This document shows, piece after piece, positions 52,801-64,000 of a DNA stretch of 64,000 bases; the first letter of the stretch is position 1, and each line of letters starts with the position of its first letter. Below the pieces are notes generated by a model, which was not told where the DNA came from, did not search any database, and was given only the letters and a program-made list of their open reading frames with translations. The stretch comes from Mycobacterium paraseoulense (GTDB lineage Bacteria; Actinomycetota; Actinomycetes; Mycobacteriales; Mycobacteriaceae): the NCBI RefSeq assembly GCF_010731655.1, contig NZ_AP022619.1:2914001-2978000 (forward strand), written 5' to 3'. Made by a program: the position numbers and the translations under genes.

Positions 52801-53152
52801 CACCGGTATGCACACCGATGCGCAGCCGGATCGGCGCGAGCGGGGCGCGCTGCAATGCCAGCGCACACGCCACCGCGTCGGACGCGCGCGCGAACGCCGT
52901 CACAAAACTGTCACCCTCGCCCTGCTCGAGCGGGCGCACCCCGCCATGAGCGGCGACGGCCTCATCCACCGTGTCGTTCAGCACCGCCAGCGCCGCGGCC
53001 ATCTGTTCGGGCTTGGTTTCCCACAGCCGCGTCGAACCCTCAACGTCGGCAAGCAGCAACGTCACCGTACCGGTTGGCAGCAACTCAACCACACCCAAAT
53101 CGCTCCAGGTCAGCGCCAGCATATCAGCGCGTTGGCTCATAGTAGCCAGCAT
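49844..53152 (-). CDS. Cyclase/NB-ARC/LuxR multidomain regulator, copy 2
   Basis: About 1,102 residues, closely similar along its whole length to the downstream copy, from SAMLATMSQRA through the C-terminal LuxR domain. Metal Asp36 and Asp81, transition-state Asn133 and Arg137, and Gln77/Asn126 in place of the usual substrate Lys/Asp are all visible. Walker A is GAGGAGKTR. The LuxR domain differs mainly at its last residues. The two genes are 67 bases apart in tandem, best explained by duplication. A start 20 codons upstream (53212) is possible but its leader has no counterpart in copy 1. It is divergent from the P450 gene. Confidence 0.9.
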   Translation of the reverse strand: MLATMSQRADMLALTWSDLGVVELLPTGTVTLLLADVEGSTRLWETKPEQMAAALAVLNDTVDEAVAAHGGVRPLEQGEGDSFVTAFARASDAVACALALQRAPLAPIRLRIGVHTGEVQLRDDANYAGPTINRTARLRDLAHGGQTVLSGATEPLVADRLPDGVWLADLGSYPLRDLPRPERVMQVCHADLRNDFPPLRVRQVAVSHNLPAQLTKFVGRQAQMAELCQLVAGNRLVTLTGAGGAGKTRLGMELTSLLTNEFSDGVWYIDLAPITNSAVAPVTVARSLGLPDQPGRSTMELLQRFFAEKRMLMLLDNCEHLLDACVTLVVELLASCPQLTVLATSREPLGVAGELSWRVPSLNVVDEAVELFADRARRVRPEFAITAENTAVVEEICRRLDGMPLAIELAAARIRALSLTQIMNSLHDRFRLLTGGARTAVRRQQTLWASVDWSHALLTEPERVLFRRLAAFAGGFDLDGAQAVGADGDVERYQLVDQLSLLVDKSLVVADDTGEGMRYRLLETVRQYAQEKLGESGEADEVRTRHRNYYTATAAELESRQESGDESLLVWAQTEIDNLVAAFMWSRENSDLETALRSVSTLQLVWIACGRFREGVAGFEMVLSDGRCSEVDTAVWVRAVADQSTLTGWAVVPANEDRVQDALAAARELQDPALLARILIGCASAAFYTPEIAECYLAEATELARASGDRWSLCQILSYRATAGCLAGQPTGARAAAEEGRDIADALGFGFFSRHSRAWLAISLMMQGNLAHAARVAAGLVEEAEAAGDRPMKVYGDVARTVVLAYQGQAAAAQAAVESARVLAEALGGHWADAVGAVAAHAALAAGDAALARDATEVAWRHTVPFREVFIKSVNPLAEAALACGDLVTARNWADDCVALVPGWHQVVARTVRAFVAIAQGEPDQAERDVHEALVSATGSQGYLRVADTLECLARLAADGGNHPYAARLLGASAGIRQRMGQARYPMYQPGYDITVAAARNTLGEKDFDMMWAEGAALSTEEAIAFAQRGRGERKRPANGWASLTPMENDVVRLVREGLGNREIGARLFISPRTVQTHLTHVYAKLGLASRIQLIQDAGLRT

Positions 53153-53311
53153 CGCGCTCGCAAACCAGGCAAAACCATCTGCAATTACGCACAGATCCAA
53201 CAACGCCCCCACGAAGTTACGACTGGCGCCGCTCAGATCTACGCGCTAAGGCGGATGGTCTTGGTCGCGCGACACCGCATAGTCGACTCCAGACCGGACG
53301 AGGAGACCCCG

Positions 53312-54547
53312 ATGACAACCGTTCAGATCAGTCACTGCCCGAGCATTTTTGATGCCGGGTTGCCCACCTTCCGCTATGACCACCTCACCGATCCCGACGA
53401 AGCGCATTCGATCATTAACGACGCGCGCAGGCAGGCCCCGATCGCGATCGGCCCGCACGGCCCCGAGGTGTTGAGCTACGAGCTGGTCCGAACGGTGCTG
53501 CGCGACAGCCGCTTCGTCACCGCGCGCGGCCTCGGGCTCGACCTGCAAGGCGTCACCTCCGGTCCGTTGTGGGACAGGGCGACCGCCAACATCCTGGGGC
53601 TCGACGGCACCCAGCACCACCGGCTGCGCCGGCTGGTATCCACGGCGTTCGCGCCGCGGGGCGCCGAGCGGCTGCGCACCCTGGTCGTCGACATCATCAC
53701 CGGGCTCGTCGATCCGCTGACCACCGTTGGGCGCTGCGACGTCGTGTCCGACATCGCCCGCCGCTACCCCACGCCGGTGATCTGCGCGCTGCTCGGCGCA
53801 CCGCCCGAGGACTGGCAACTGTTCAGCGACTGGACCGACGACATCAAGAAGATCTTCGATTGGAACGTCGCCGAGGACGGACCCGCGATCCTTGCGGCAT
53901 GGGATCAACTCGATGCTTACCTCGAGGACCTGATCGCGCGACGACGGGCGTCGCTGAGCGACGACCTCGTCTCCGACCTCATCCGTGCCGAGGACGACGG
54001 CGACCGGCTCACCCATGACGAGCTGCTGATGCTGTGTGCGACCCTGCTCGGCGCCGGCACCGACACCACCCGCAACCAGCTCGCCGCGGCAGTACAGGTG
54101 CTGGCCGGCCACCCCGACCAGTGGGCGTTGCTCGCCGAGCGCCCAGCGCTCGCATCCGACGCGGTTCACGAGCTCATGCGTTACTACCCGATCGTGTTCG
54201 GCACCATGCGGCTGGCCGCTGAAGACGTCGAGCTGGCCGGCGTCGGCATTCCGGCCGGCACCCTCGTCGTGGCCAACACCGCCGCGGCCAACCGCGACCC
54301 CGACGTCTACACTCACCCGGATCGCGTCGACATCACCCGCACAGACCCGCCGGCGATGCTCACCTTCGGCGGTGGGGTGCACTACTGCCTCGGCTCGCAC
54401 CTGGCGCGCCTGGAACTCACGGAGGCGCTTCGGGTCATCACGCAACGCATGCCCGACGCCCGTCGAACGGGCCCCGCCCCGTGGAAGGCCATCAGCGGGA
54501 TAACCGGCCCCACGACCTTGCCGCTGGAGTTCGACCCCGGGCATTGA
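53312..54547 (+). CDS. Cytochrome P450
   Basis: A 411-residue bacterial class I P450. The heme-ligand Cys359 lies in FGGGVHYCLGSHLA, the oxygen-binding I helix has LLGAGTDTTRNQ near 250, and the ExxR motif is ELMR near 290. The ATG has AGGAGA at good spacing. No ferredoxin or ferredoxin reductase gene is adjacent. The substrate is unknown. The gene is 25 bases upstream of a short-chain dehydrogenase gene and divergent from the LuxR-type regulator, suggesting a regulated oxidative unit; this is inference. Confidence 0.93.
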   Translation: MTTVQISHCPSIFDAGLPTFRYDHLTDPDEAHSIINDARRQAPIAIGPHGPEVLSYELVRTVLRDSRFVTARGLGLDLQGVTSGPLWDRATANILGLDGTQHHRLRRLVSTAFAPRGAERLRTLVVDIITGLVDPLTTVGRCDVVSDIARRYPTPVICALLGAPPEDWQLFSDWTDDIKKIFDWNVAEDGPAILAAWDQLDAYLEDLIARRRASLSDDLVSDLIRAEDDGDRLTHDELLMLCATLLGAGTDTTRNQLAAAVQVLAGHPDQWALLAERPALASDAVHELMRYYPIVFGTMRLAAEDVELAGVGIPAGTLVVANTAAANRDPDVYTHPDRVDITRTDPPAMLTFGGGVHYCLGSHLARLELTEALRVITQRMPDARRTGPAPWKAISGITGPTTLPLEFDPGH

Positions 54548-54572
54548 GCGAGCCCGATTAGGCTCGTCAACC

Positions 54573-55454
54573 ATGACCAACTGGACCGCCGCAGACCTGC
54601 CGTCGTTCGCCGGGCGCACCGTGATCATCACCGGCGCCAACAGCGGACTGGGCGCGGTGACGGCCCGCGAGCTGGCAAGGCGCGGCGCGACACTTGTCAT
54701 GGCGGTCCGCGACGTTCGCAAGGGCGAGAAGGCCGCGCTGCAGATCAGGGGCACGCACACCGGCCCGGTCGAGGTGCGCGCGCTCGACCTGCAAAATCTG
54801 TCGTCGGTGCGGGAATTCGCCGAGGGGGTCGACAGGGTCGACGTCCTGATCAACAACGCGGGCATCATGGCCGCCCCGTACCAGCAGACCATCGACGGTT
54901 TCGAGAGCCAGATCGGCACCAACCATCTCGGGCATTTCGCGCTCACCAACCTGCTGTTGCCCAGGATCACCGACCGGGTGGTGACCGTGTCGTCGATGGC
55001 GCACTGGGCGGGCCGGATCAGCCTCGACGACCTGAACTGGAAGACGCGGCGCTACTCCCCGTGGCTGGCCTACAGCCAGTCCAAGCTCGCCAACCTGCTG
55101 TTCACCAGCGAGTTGCAGCGTCGGCTGGATGCGGCCGGTTCCAAGCTGCGCGCGCTGGCCGCGCACCCCGGCTACTCGCACACCAACCTGCAGGGCGCCT
55201 CCGGCCGCAAGCTGGGTGACGCGATGATGTCGGCAGTCACCCGGGTGGTGGCCACCGACGCCGACTTCGGGGCGCGCCAGACGCTGTACGCGGCGTCGCA
55301 GGACCTGCCGGGAGATACGTTCGTCGGACCGCGTTTCGGCCAGATCGGCCGCACCCAACCCGTTGCGCGCAGCCGGCGGGCGCAGGACCCGGCGATGGCC
55401 CGCGCGCTCTGGGAGCTGTCCGAGCAGCTCACCGGCACCAACTTCCCGCTCTGA
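54573..55454 (+). CDS. Short-chain dehydrogenase/reductase (retinol dehydrogenase-like)
   Basis: A 293-residue classical SDR. The cofactor motif TGANSGLG is at residues 20-27, NNAG near 92, the catalytic Ser in VVTVSSMAH, and Tyr167/Lys171 in AYSQSK. The closest family type is the retinol dehydrogenase/WW-oxidoreductase group. R in AVRDVRKGE after the second strand suggests NADP preference. Probably co-transcribed with the P450 gene and may oxidise or reduce its product. Confidence 0.9.
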   Translation: MTNWTAADLPSFAGRTVIITGANSGLGAVTARELARRGATLVMAVRDVRKGEKAALQIRGTHTGPVEVRALDLQNLSSVREFAEGVDRVDVLINNAGIMAAPYQQTIDGFESQIGTNHLGHFALTNLLLPRITDRVVTVSSMAHWAGRISLDDLNWKTRRYSPWLAYSQSKLANLLFTSELQRRLDAAGSKLRALAAHPGYSHTNLQGASGRKLGDAMMSAVTRVVATDADFGARQTLYAASQDLPGDTFVGPRFGQIGRTQPVARSRRAQDPAMARALWELSEQLTGTNFPL

Positions 55455-55702
55455 GCCCCCGGGGCCGAGCCGTTGCCCAGCGCCCGTCCAGCCGGGAGTG
55501 TGACGCTGAGCGCCCGGCCGGCCGGGCGCGCGCCTTCCAGACCGCCGCAATTTCCGCTCTGAGGTGCGCATGCGCTAACCTGACCGGGCGTCACGGCGAG
55601 GGTGGCTGGCCAGCCAGCACCGTTATCGACGGAGACCGACGAATTGTCGCGAACCCTGGCCGTGCCCCCACATTCAGGCACTGAGCACACAGGAGCGACA
55701 CG

Positions 55703-56362
55703 ATGGCCAAGTCCGCAGGCAACCAACTCACCGCCACGGTGCGAACCGAGACCGGCAAGGGCGCGTCCCGCCGGGCCCGCCGCGAAGGCAAGATTCCCGC
55801 CGTCCTCTACGGTCACGGCGCCGACCCGCAGCACCTGGAGCTGCCCGGCCACGACTTCGCGGCCGTGCTGCGCCACGCGGGCACCAACGCGGTGCTGACC
55901 CTCGACATCGAGGGCAAGGAACAGCTGGCGCTGACCAAAGCGCTCGACATCCACCCGATCCGCCGCACCATCCAGCACGCCGACCTGCTCGCCGTGCGCC
56001 GCGGCGAGAAGGTCGTCGTGGAGGTCAACGTGGTCGTCGAGGGCGACGCCGTACCGGGCACCCTGGTCACCCAGGACACCAACACCATCGAAATCGAGGC
56101 CGACGCCATGTCGATTCCCGAGCAGCTGACCGTGTCGGTGGAGGACGCCGAACCGGGCACCCAGTTCACCGCCGGGCAGATCACGCTGCCGCGCGGCGTC
56201 AACCTGATCTCCGACCCGGAGATGCTGGTGGTCAACGTGGTGACCGCGCCGACCGCCGAGGACCTCGCGGAAGAAGGCGCCGGCGAGGCCCCCGCGGCCG
56301 AGGAGGCCCCCGCGGAAGAGGAAGCCGGCGAGGCCGAGGCCCCCGCGGGCGAGTCCGAGTAG
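55703..56362 (+). CDS. rplY: 50S ribosomal protein L25 (general stress Ctc form)
   Basis: A 219-residue long-form L25. The N-terminal 5S rRNA-binding domain (about residues 1-95) contains [17 protein letters not shown], and the C-terminal TL5/CTC domain follows, ending in an Ala/Glu-rich acidic tail with repeated [10 protein letters not shown] elements. An AGGAGCGAC ribosome site precedes the ATG. The order rplY-pth matches Rv1015c-Rv1014c. Confidence 0.95.
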   Translation: MAKSAGNQLTATVRTETGKGASRRARREGKIPAVLYGHGADPQHLELPGHDFAAVLRHAGTNAVLTLDIEGKEQLALTKALDIHPIRRTIQHADLLAVRRGEKVVVEVNVVVEGDAVPGTLVTQDTNTIEIEADAMSIPEQLTVSVEDAEPGTQFTAGQITLPRGVNLISDPEMLVVNVVTAPTAEDLAEEGAGEAPAAEEAPAEEEAGEAEAPAGESE

Positions 56363-56374
56363 GCGGACCCCAGC

Positions 56375-56950
56375 ATGGCCGAGCCGTTGCTGGTGGTCGG
56401 CCTGGGCAACCCCGGGGACAACTACGCCCGCACCCGGCACAACCTCGGGTTCATGGTCGCCGACCTGCTCGCCGGCCGGCTGGGCTCAAAATTCAAGGTG
56501 CACAAGCGGTCCGGCGCGGAGTTGGTCAGCGGCCGGTTGGCCGGGCACCCGGTATTGGTCGCCAAGCCGCGCTGCTACATGAACGAGTCCGGCCGCCAGG
56601 TCGGGCCGTTGGCCAAGTTCTATTCGGTGGCGCCGGCCGACATCGTGGTCGTGCACGACGACCTCGACCTCGACTTCGGCCGCATCCGGCTCAAGATCGG
56701 CGGCGGCGAGGGCGGTCACAACGGGCTGCGATCGGTGGCGGCCGCGCTGGGCACCAAGGAGTTTCAGCGGGTCCGCATCGGGATCGGCCGACCGCCGGGA
56801 CGCAAAGACCCGGCGGCGTTCGTGCTGGAAAACTTCTCCGCCGCCGAGCGCGCCGAGGTCCCCACCATCTGCGAGCAGGCGGCGGACGCCACCGAGTTGC
56901 TCGTCGAGCTCGGGCTGGAACCGGCGCAGAACCGCGTCCACGCCTGGTGA
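56375..56950 (+). CDS. pth: Peptidyl-tRNA hydrolase
   Basis: A 191-residue enzyme that recycles tRNA from drop-off peptidyl-tRNA. Signatures: [22 protein letters not shown] with the catalytic His near residue 22, [13 protein letters not shown] near 66, and [26 protein letters not shown] near 95-120. Same length as Mtb Pth. It starts 12 bases after rplY and is convergent with pks16 (30-base gap). Confidence 0.96.
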   Translation: MAEPLLVVGLGNPGDNYARTRHNLGFMVADLLAGRLGSKFKVHKRSGAELVSGRLAGHPVLVAKPRCYMNESGRQVGPLAKFYSVAPADIVVVHDDLDLDFGRIRLKIGGGEGGHNGLRSVAAALGTKEFQRVRIGIGRPPGRKDPAAFVLENFSAAERAEVPTICEQAADATELLVELGLEPAQNRVHAW

Positions 56951-56980
56951 ACACCCATCGCGCGTGCGCGGGATCCGCCC

Positions 56981-58615
56981 CTAGGTGACCAGCGTGGCGG
57001 AGTGGGACCGGCGCAGTTTGCCCGACGGTGTCTTCGGGATGGTGCCCGGCCCGAGCACCACCACGTTGCGCGGCCGCATGTCGACCTCGGCCACCACCTC
57101 GCGGGCGACCTGGTGCTCGATCCGGCGCACCTCGGCCGGGTCCTGCCAGGCGTTGGACTCGACGGCCACGGCGAACGTCTCGCGCGAGTGGCCGGCGTCC
57201 AGGCGCACCGCGACGGCGCAACCGGGCCGCACCCCCTCGACGCGGCCGGCGGCCCGCTCGATGTCGGTGGGATAGATGTTGCGGCCCGCCATGATGATGA
57301 CGTCCTTCACGCGGCCGCACACCACGATGTGACCGGCCTCGGTCATGTAGCCGAGGTCGCCGGTGTCATACCAGCCGTTCTCGTCCTGCGCCGGAATGAA
57401 GCCCCCCATGGTGAGGTAGCCGGGCGTCAGCGACTCCCCGCGCAGCTCGATGACCCCGACGCCCCGGGCGGGCATCACGTCGCCGTTCTCGTCGATGATG
57501 CGCGCCTCGAGGTCCTGCAGCAGCGGGCCGAGTGTGGCCAGCCTGCGGGTGTTGCCCTTGGTGGCGGGCACGGCGCGACGCAGGGCGGCCAGCAGGTCGG
57601 CGTCGACCTCGTCGACGACCAGGCCGGCGTTGCACTCCGAGAACGACACGGCCAGCGTGGTCTCGGCCATGCCGTAGGCCGGCAGGATCGCCGAGGGCCG
57701 CAGGCCGAACGGCTTGCCCGCGTCCAGCAGGTCCTCCACGTCGGCGGGCTCGACGGGCTCGGCACCGGACAGCGCGAAGCGCAGGGTGGACAGGTCGAAG
57801 TCGCCGGGCTTGGCGTTGCGACGCAGCCGCTTGGCCAGCAAGGCGTAGGCGAAGTTGGGCGCCGCGGTCATGGTGCCCTTGTACTTGTCGATGAGCTTGG
57901 CCCACAGCAGCGTGTCGCGCAGGAAGTCCATCGGCGTCACCTTGACCAGCTCCGCGCCGAAGTACATCGGGATGGTCAGGAACCCGACCATGCCCATGTC
58001 GTGGAAGCAGGGCAGCCAGCTGACCATGACGTCCTTGTCGACGTCGTACTGCGCGCCGATGAACATCGCCTCGGCGTTGGAGTAGATGTTGCGGTGGGTG
58101 ATCTGGACGGCCTTGGGAGATCCGGTGGAGCCCGACGTCAGCTGCATCAGCGCCAGGTCGTCCTCGCCGACCTCGACGGGATCGATCGGATCCGAGGCCA
58201 GCAGGTCGGCGACGGTGAGGACCTTGATGCCCTTCTCCTCGAGCACGGGGATGGCCACCAGGAAGGGCTCGGAGACGATGACGGCCTTGGCCTCGATCAT
58301 GCCGATGACGTTCATCGTGTCCTCGGCCCACACGGCCAGGTCGGTGCGGGGGGTGGGCTGGTGCAGCATCGTCAGGCTGGCACCACGCATCCACAGGCCC
58401 TGCGCCGTCGGGGCGATCTCCACCGGGAAGCCGGCGAGCACACCGACCGCGTCGCCCAGGCCGATGCCGGCGGCGGCGAGGCCGCCCGCGATGCGGCGAG
58501 CGCGCTCGTGCACCTCGCCCCAGGTGTGGCGCACCGGTTCGTGGGGTTCACCGGTGACCATGCCCGTCGTCGCGGTACGGGCATTGCGGTACATCTTCTC
58601 GGTAAACCTGCTCAC
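56981..58615 (-). CDS. pks16: Acyl-AMP ligase-like adenylating enzyme (pks16/Rv1013)
   Basis: A 544-residue ANL superfamily enzyme, same length as Mtb Pks16, which despite its name is not a polyketide synthase. The AMP-binding P-loop is [12 protein letters not shown] near 165-176; [11 protein letters not shown] near 320 and [10 protein letters not shown] near 425 follow; the C-terminal [11 protein letters not shown] contains the catalytic Lys. It would activate a fatty or aromatic acid as the acyl-adenylate. I chose the GTG at 58615 because GGAGG lies 6 bases upstream; the longer frame begins before that site. Confidence 0.93.
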   Translation of the reverse strand: MSRFTEKMYRNARTATTGMVTGEPHEPVRHTWGEVHERARRIAGGLAAAGIGLGDAVGVLAGFPVEIAPTAQGLWMRGASLTMLHQPTPRTDLAVWAEDTMNVIGMIEAKAVIVSEPFLVAIPVLEEKGIKVLTVADLLASDPIDPVEVGEDDLALMQLTSGSTGSPKAVQITHRNIYSNAEAMFIGAQYDVDKDVMVSWLPCFHDMGMVGFLTIPMYFGAELVKVTPMDFLRDTLLWAKLIDKYKGTMTAAPNFAYALLAKRLRRNAKPGDFDLSTLRFALSGAEPVEPADVEDLLDAGKPFGLRPSAILPAYGMAETTLAVSFSECNAGLVVDEVDADLLAALRRAVPATKGNTRRLATLGPLLQDLEARIIDENGDVMPARGVGVIELRGESLTPGYLTMGGFIPAQDENGWYDTGDLGYMTEAGHIVVCGRVKDVIIMAGRNIYPTDIERAAGRVEGVRPGCAVAVRLDAGHSRETFAVAVESNAWQDPAEVRRIEHQVAREVVAEVDMRPRNVVVLGPGTIPKTPSGKLRRSHSATLVT

Positions 58616-58938
58616 ACAAACCTCCTCGGTTTCGGCGCTCGCCACGACGCCCGGGATCTCATATTCCGCTCACTGGGTAACGCTTGGGAGCAGGCACGCA
58701 AACACATTCGGGCAGCAGTTAGGTCTCGAATCGGCGATGGGTCGACGGCCGCGCGTACGGCCGCCCAATCAGCGCGAACCGGGCCCCGGAACCGCCGGTG
58801 GGCCCGAAGTATCAGTCGTCCGCCGGGGACCCCGGCGGACGAAGATGAGTGTTCTCGCTCAGCGCTACCCGTCACCGCGCAATATCTTAAACTCCTCTTA
58901 GGGAACAGCCCAAATGAACGCGTAATTTGGGGCGATTT
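58616..58938. promoter_or_regulatory. Intergenic region between ispE and pks16
   Basis: These 323 bases lie between the end of ispE and the start of pks16, both leftward. They should hold the pks16 promoter. A minus-strand open frame of about 87 residues covers most of it, but it overlaps the pks16 start and lacks family features, so it is not called. An AT-richer patch at about 58878-58905 is the most likely promoter position. No strong terminator for ispE is seen. Confidence 0.4.
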
Positions 58939-59889
58939 TCACACCTCGGTGGGAGAAGGCACCACGCGCGCCCCGGCCACCGGCCCGCTGGCGACCCGCA
59001 CGGTGCGGCACACGCCCGCACCGGACACCTCGGTGCCGACGTCGACCGCCGAGGCTGCAGAGGAGCACAGGAAGGCGCACGTCGGGCCCGAGCCGGACAC
59101 GATGCCCGCCAGTGCACCGGCCTGGACCCCGGCGCGCAGGGTCCGGCGCAGCTTCGGACTCAGGCTCACCGCGGCCGCCTGCATCTCGTTGCCCAGCAAC
59201 GACGCCAGCTGTTCGGGGTCGCCGGCGGCCAGGGCCGCCAGCACCGGCCCGGGCCCGGCGAGCCTCGGCGGGTCCCCCGCGTCGCGCAGCCGGTCCAGCT
59301 CGGTGAACACGGATGGCGTGAGCAACTCGCCGTCGGCGAACGCCAGTACCCAGTGAAAGGTGTTGCGGGACAGGACGGTCGCCAGTTCCTCGCCCCGGCC
59401 GGTGCCCAGCGCCGTGCCGCCGTGCAGCGCGAAGGGCACGTCGCTGCCCAGCCGGGCGGCGAGCATGCGCAGGTCGCGCCGGGGCACGTTGAGTTCCCAC
59501 AGCGAGTTCATCGCGACCAGCACGGCCGCCGCATCGGCGCTGCCACCGGCCATCCCGCCGGCCACCGGGATGGATTTGTCGATCATGATCGAGACGTCGG
59601 GCGCCCGGCCGACGTGTTCGGCCATGAGCTCGGCGGCCTGCCAGGCCAAATTGCGCTCGTCGGTCGGCAGTTTGTCGGCGCCCTCGCCGACGAGCTCGAG
59701 CGACAACACGTCGGCGTTGCGGACGGTCACCTCGTCGAGCAGCGAGACCGCCTGGAAGACGGTCGTCAGCTCGTGATAGCCGTCCTCTCGGCGGTCGCCG
59801 ACCGCCAGATACAGGTTGACCTTTCCGGGAACGCGGACGGTGACCGACCCGGTGGGCACCCACTGGGCGGCGGTATTGCCGTCAGTCAT
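58939..59889 (-). CDS. ispE: 4-diphosphocytidyl-2-C-methyl-D-erythritol kinase
   Basis: A 316-residue GHMP kinase of the non-mevalonate isoprenoid pathway. Substrate region [20 protein letters not shown] at about 20-40, ATP-binding [15 protein letters not shown] near 105, and C-terminal [13 protein letters not shown]. Mtb IspE is annotated from the internal VPTGSVTV; here the ATG at 59889 adds ten residues ([10 protein letters not shown]) and has GGTGGGTGA upstream, so I prefer it. It follows ksgA by 60 bases in the rpfB-ksgA-ispE series. Confidence 0.94.
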   Translation of the reverse strand: MTDGNTAAQWVPTGSVTVRVPGKVNLYLAVGDRREDGYHELTTVFQAVSLLDEVTVRNADVLSLELVGEGADKLPTDERNLAWQAAELMAEHVGRAPDVSIMIDKSIPVAGGMAGGSADAAAVLVAMNSLWELNVPRRDLRMLAARLGSDVPFALHGGTALGTGRGEELATVLSRNTFHWVLAFADGELLTPSVFTELDRLRDAGDPPRLAGPGPVLAALAAGDPEQLASLLGNEMQAAAVSLSPKLRRTLRAGVQAGALAGIVSGSGPTCAFLCSSAASAVDVGTEVSGAGVCRTVRVASGPVAGARVVPSPTEV

Positions 59890-59949
59890 TGTCACCCACC
59901 GCAGCAGACTATCGCTGCGACCGGCCAACTACACGCAGCGCCGCCGCAG

Positions 59950-62160
<2,211 letters not shown>

Positions 62161-63015
62161 CTAACCGGGAGCCAGTCCGTAGACCCGCCTGGCGTTGGCC
62201 GTGGTGGTCCGGGCCAGCTCTTCGGCGGGACGACCCATCAGTTCAGCGACCGCTCGCACAGTATAAGGAAGGCAGTACGGCTCGTTCGGCGACCCGCGGT
62301 AGGGATGCGGTGTCAAGAAGGGCGCGTCGGTCTCCACCAGAAGCTGCTGCGGCGGTATCAACGGAACCGCCTCCTGCAGGGCGCGCGCGTTGCGGAAGCT
62401 CGCCGTTCCCGACAGGCTGAGCAACCATCCGGCGTCCACGCAACGCCGGGCCATCGCGGCGTCCGACGAGAAGCAGTGGAAGATCACGACGTCGGGAGCT
62501 CCCTCGGCCACCAGCACGTCGAGCACCTCGGCGTCGGCCTCGCGGTTGTGGATCATCAGCGGCTTGCCGGACCGCTTGGCCAGGTCGATATGCCAGGCGA
62601 AGGCTTCGCGCTGCGTGTCCGGCCGCGCGCACCCCTGGAGACGCCCGGGCCAATACAGGTCCAGGCCGGTCTCGCCGACGGCCACCACCCGCGGTTGCGC
62701 CACCAGGCGCTCGATCTCGGTGCGCGCGTCGTCGTCCAGCGCGTCGGAGCGGGTCGGGTGCAGTCCCACCGCGGCATACACCCGCGGATCCCAGTCGGCG
62801 GCTCGTGTCACCCAGCGCGCCGAATCCAGGTCGTCGGCGACCGTGACCACCGCGCCCACCCCGACCGCCGCGGCGCGGTCCACGATGGCGTGCACGTCCT
62901 CGGCGTCGCGAGCCCCGCAGGCGTCGAGGTGGGTATGGGCGTCGACCAGGGGCGCCAGCGGTTCGGGTGCGGGCGGCGCTTCTCGTTCACCGGAGCGGTT
63001 GGAACTCACGGCCAC
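62161..63015 (-). CDS. tatD: TatD-family metal-dependent DNase
   Basis: A 284-residue TIM-barrel hydrolase. Metal ligands are the His pair in VDAHTHLD (about residues 25-31), Glu in VGETGLDLYW, His in MIHNREA, His in IFHCFSS and Asp in VETDAPFLTP. TatD enzymes are Mg-dependent 3'-exonucleases acting in DNA repair. The GTG at 63015 was taken; GTG at 63009 is close. Mtb TatD (Rv1008) is annotated without the first 20 or so residues. It is divergent from metG with a 19-base gap. Confidence 0.92.
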   Translation of the reverse strand: MAVSSNRSGEREAPPAPEPLAPLVDAHTHLDACGARDAEDVHAIVDRAAAVGVGAVVTVADDLDSARWVTRAADWDPRVYAAVGLHPTRSDALDDDARTEIERLVAQPRVVAVGETGLDLYWPGRLQGCARPDTQREAFAWHIDLAKRSGKPLMIHNREADAEVLDVLVAEGAPDVVIFHCFSSDAAMARRCVDAGWLLSLSGTASFRNARALQEAVPLIPPQQLLVETDAPFLTPHPYRGSPNEPYCLPYTVRAVAELMGRPAEELARTTTANARRVYGLAPG

Positions 63016-63034
63016 ACAATAGGGTGGACTCTCG

Positions 63035-64000
63035 ATGAGGCCCTACTACATCACCACCGCGATCACGTATCCCAACGGCGATCCGCACGTCGGGCACGCC
63101 TACGAATACATCGCCACCGACGCCATCGCCCGGTTCAAGCGGCTGGACGGGTTCGACGTGCGATTCCTGACCGGCACCGACGAGCACGGACTCAAGATGG
63201 TCGAGACCGCCGCGGCCGAGGGCATTCCCACCGCCGAGCTGGCGCGGCGCAACTCGGACGCGTTCCAGCGTTTGCAGGAGAAGCTGAACATCTCCTTCGA
63301 CCGGTTCATCCGCACGACCGACGCCGACCACCACGAGGCCTCCAAGGCGATCTGGCGCCGGATGGAGGCCGCCGGGGACATCTACCTGGACACCTACTCC
63401 GGCTGGTACTCGGTGCGCGACGAGCGGTTCTTCGTCGAATCCGAGACCGCGCTCGTCGACGGGACCCGGATCGCCGTCGAAACCGGGACCCCGGTGACCT
63501 GGACCGAGGAGCAGACCTACTTCTTCCGGCTGTCGGCGTACGCCGACAAGCTGCTGGCCCACTACGACGCCAACCCCGATTTCATCGGGCCCGAGGTGCG
63601 CCGCAACGAGGTTGTCAGCTTCGTCTCCGGCGGGCTGCGCGATTTGTCGATCTCGCGCACCTCGTTCGACTGGGGCGTGAAAGTGCCCGGGCATCCCGAC
63701 CACGTCATGTATGTCTGGGTCGACGCGCTGACCAACTACCTGACCGGCGTCGGCTACCCGGACACCGAATCCGAGCTGTTCCGCCGCTACTGGCCGGCCG
63801 ACTTGCACATGATCGGCAAGGACATCATCCGATTCCACACCGTGTATTGGCCGGCTTTTCTGATGTCGGCCGGGATCGAATTGCCGCGCAGGGTTTTCGC
63901 GCACGGATTCCTGCTCAACCGTGGGCAGAAGATGAGCAAGTCGGTAGGCAACATCGTCGACCCGGTCGCCCTGATCGACACATTCGGCGTGGACCAGCTG
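63035..64000 (+). CDS. metG: Methionyl-tRNA synthetase, 3' part beyond window
   Basis: The first 322 residues of a class I synthetase. The HIGH-type motif is in [14 protein letters not shown] at residues 12-25, and the KMSKS loop is at about residues 303-307 ([10 protein letters not shown]). [12 protein letters not shown] near 45 and the [11 protein letters not shown] segment are typical of MetRS. No zinc-knuckle cysteines occur between them, consistent with the short mycobacterial type. The frame is open at the window edge. Mtb orthologue Rv1007c (metS/metG). Confidence 0.95.
   Translation, partial: MRPYYITTAITYPNGDPHVGHAYEYIATDAIARFKRLDGFDVRFLTGTDEHGLKMVETAAAEGIPTAELARRNSDAFQRLQEKLNISFDRFIRTTDADHHEASKAIWRRMEAAGDIYLDTYSGWYSVRDERFFVESETALVDGTRIAVETGTPVTWTEEQTYFFRLSAYADKLLAHYDANPDFIGPEVRRNEVVSFVSGGLRDLSISRTSFDWGVKVPGHPDHVMYVWVDALTNYLTGVGYPDTESELFRRYWPADLHMIGKDIIRFHTVYWPAFLMSAGIELPRRVFAHGFLLNRGQKMSKSVGNIVDPVALIDTFGVDQL

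Noticed and set aside
58612..58875. Possible 87-residue protein between ispE and pks16
   Set aside because: It overlaps the pks16 start, has biased Arg/Ser composition and no convincing ribosome site; the interval is better read as promoter DNA.
57002..59356. A 784-codon plus-strand open frame across pks16 and ispE
   Set aside because: It spans two real genes and the gap between them on the opposite strand, with no domain of its own.

Overview
The window is high-GC DNA from a slow-growing Mycobacterium, most likely a member or relative of the M. avium complex. The evidence is a set of M. tuberculosis (Mtb) orthologues in conserved order: PE8-PPE15-esxJ-esxI, trcR-trcS, kdp, ppx, DUF501, ftsB-like, eno, lpqU, mazG, mfd, a TetR gene, glmU, prsA, lpqT, rplY, pth, pks16, ispE, ksgA, rpfB, tatD and metG. 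This corresponds to Rv1040c back to Rv1007c. The species assignment is inference; the gene order is compared with Mtb from memory of that genome.

Layout. 1-4.2 kb: a partial beta-propeller gene, a three-gene unit (dienelactone hydrolase, DUF6295, DUF427) and an AI-2E-type membrane protein. 4.2-11.2 kb: a compact aromatic meta-cleavage pathway in two divergent arms. TetR, hydratase, acetaldehyde dehydrogenase and aldolase run leftward; FAD monooxygenase, alpha/beta hydrolase and type I extradiol dioxygenase run rightward. A 24-bp near-perfect palindrome lies between the arms. 11.2-15.5 kb: a membrane protein, an orphan CheB-like methylesterase, and a leftward group of methyltransferase, DUF732, a small membrane protein and a lipoprotein. 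A tRNA with a UAA anticodon follows.

16-20.4 kb: an ESX-associated locus (PE8, PPE15, esxJ, esxI) ending at a 15-bp perfect hairpin, facing a convergent extra PPE gene. 20.9-23.7 kb: the trcRS two-component system. 24.1-32.3 kb: the whole Kdp potassium system in one direction (an extra micro-ORF, kdpF, A, B, C, D, E). In Mtb kdpFABC and kdpDE are divergent. KdpC carries a cysteine-containing insertion of about 95 residues.

32.4-42.6 kb: leftward housekeeping genes (ppx, DUF501, ftsB-like, eno, lpqU, mazG, mfd, tetR). 42.7-46.4 kb: tRNA-Gln, glmU, prsA, an ArsC-family gene and lpqT, running rightward. 46.4-55.5 kb: an accessory block between lpqT and rplY. It holds two tandem giant cyclase/NB-ARC/LuxR regulators of about 1,100 residues, a cytochrome P450 and a short-chain dehydrogenase. 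55.7-64 kb: rplY and pth, then leftward pks16, ispE, ksgA, rpfB and tatD, then the start of metG, cut by the window edge.

No insertion sequence, transposase, phage gene or CRISPR array was recognised. The best candidates for new biology are the regulated meta-cleavage cluster with its palindrome, the tandem cyclase-LuxR pair with Gln/Asn substrate positions, the enlarged KdpC with the micro-ORF ahead of kdpF, and the UAA tRNA with a short variable loop.
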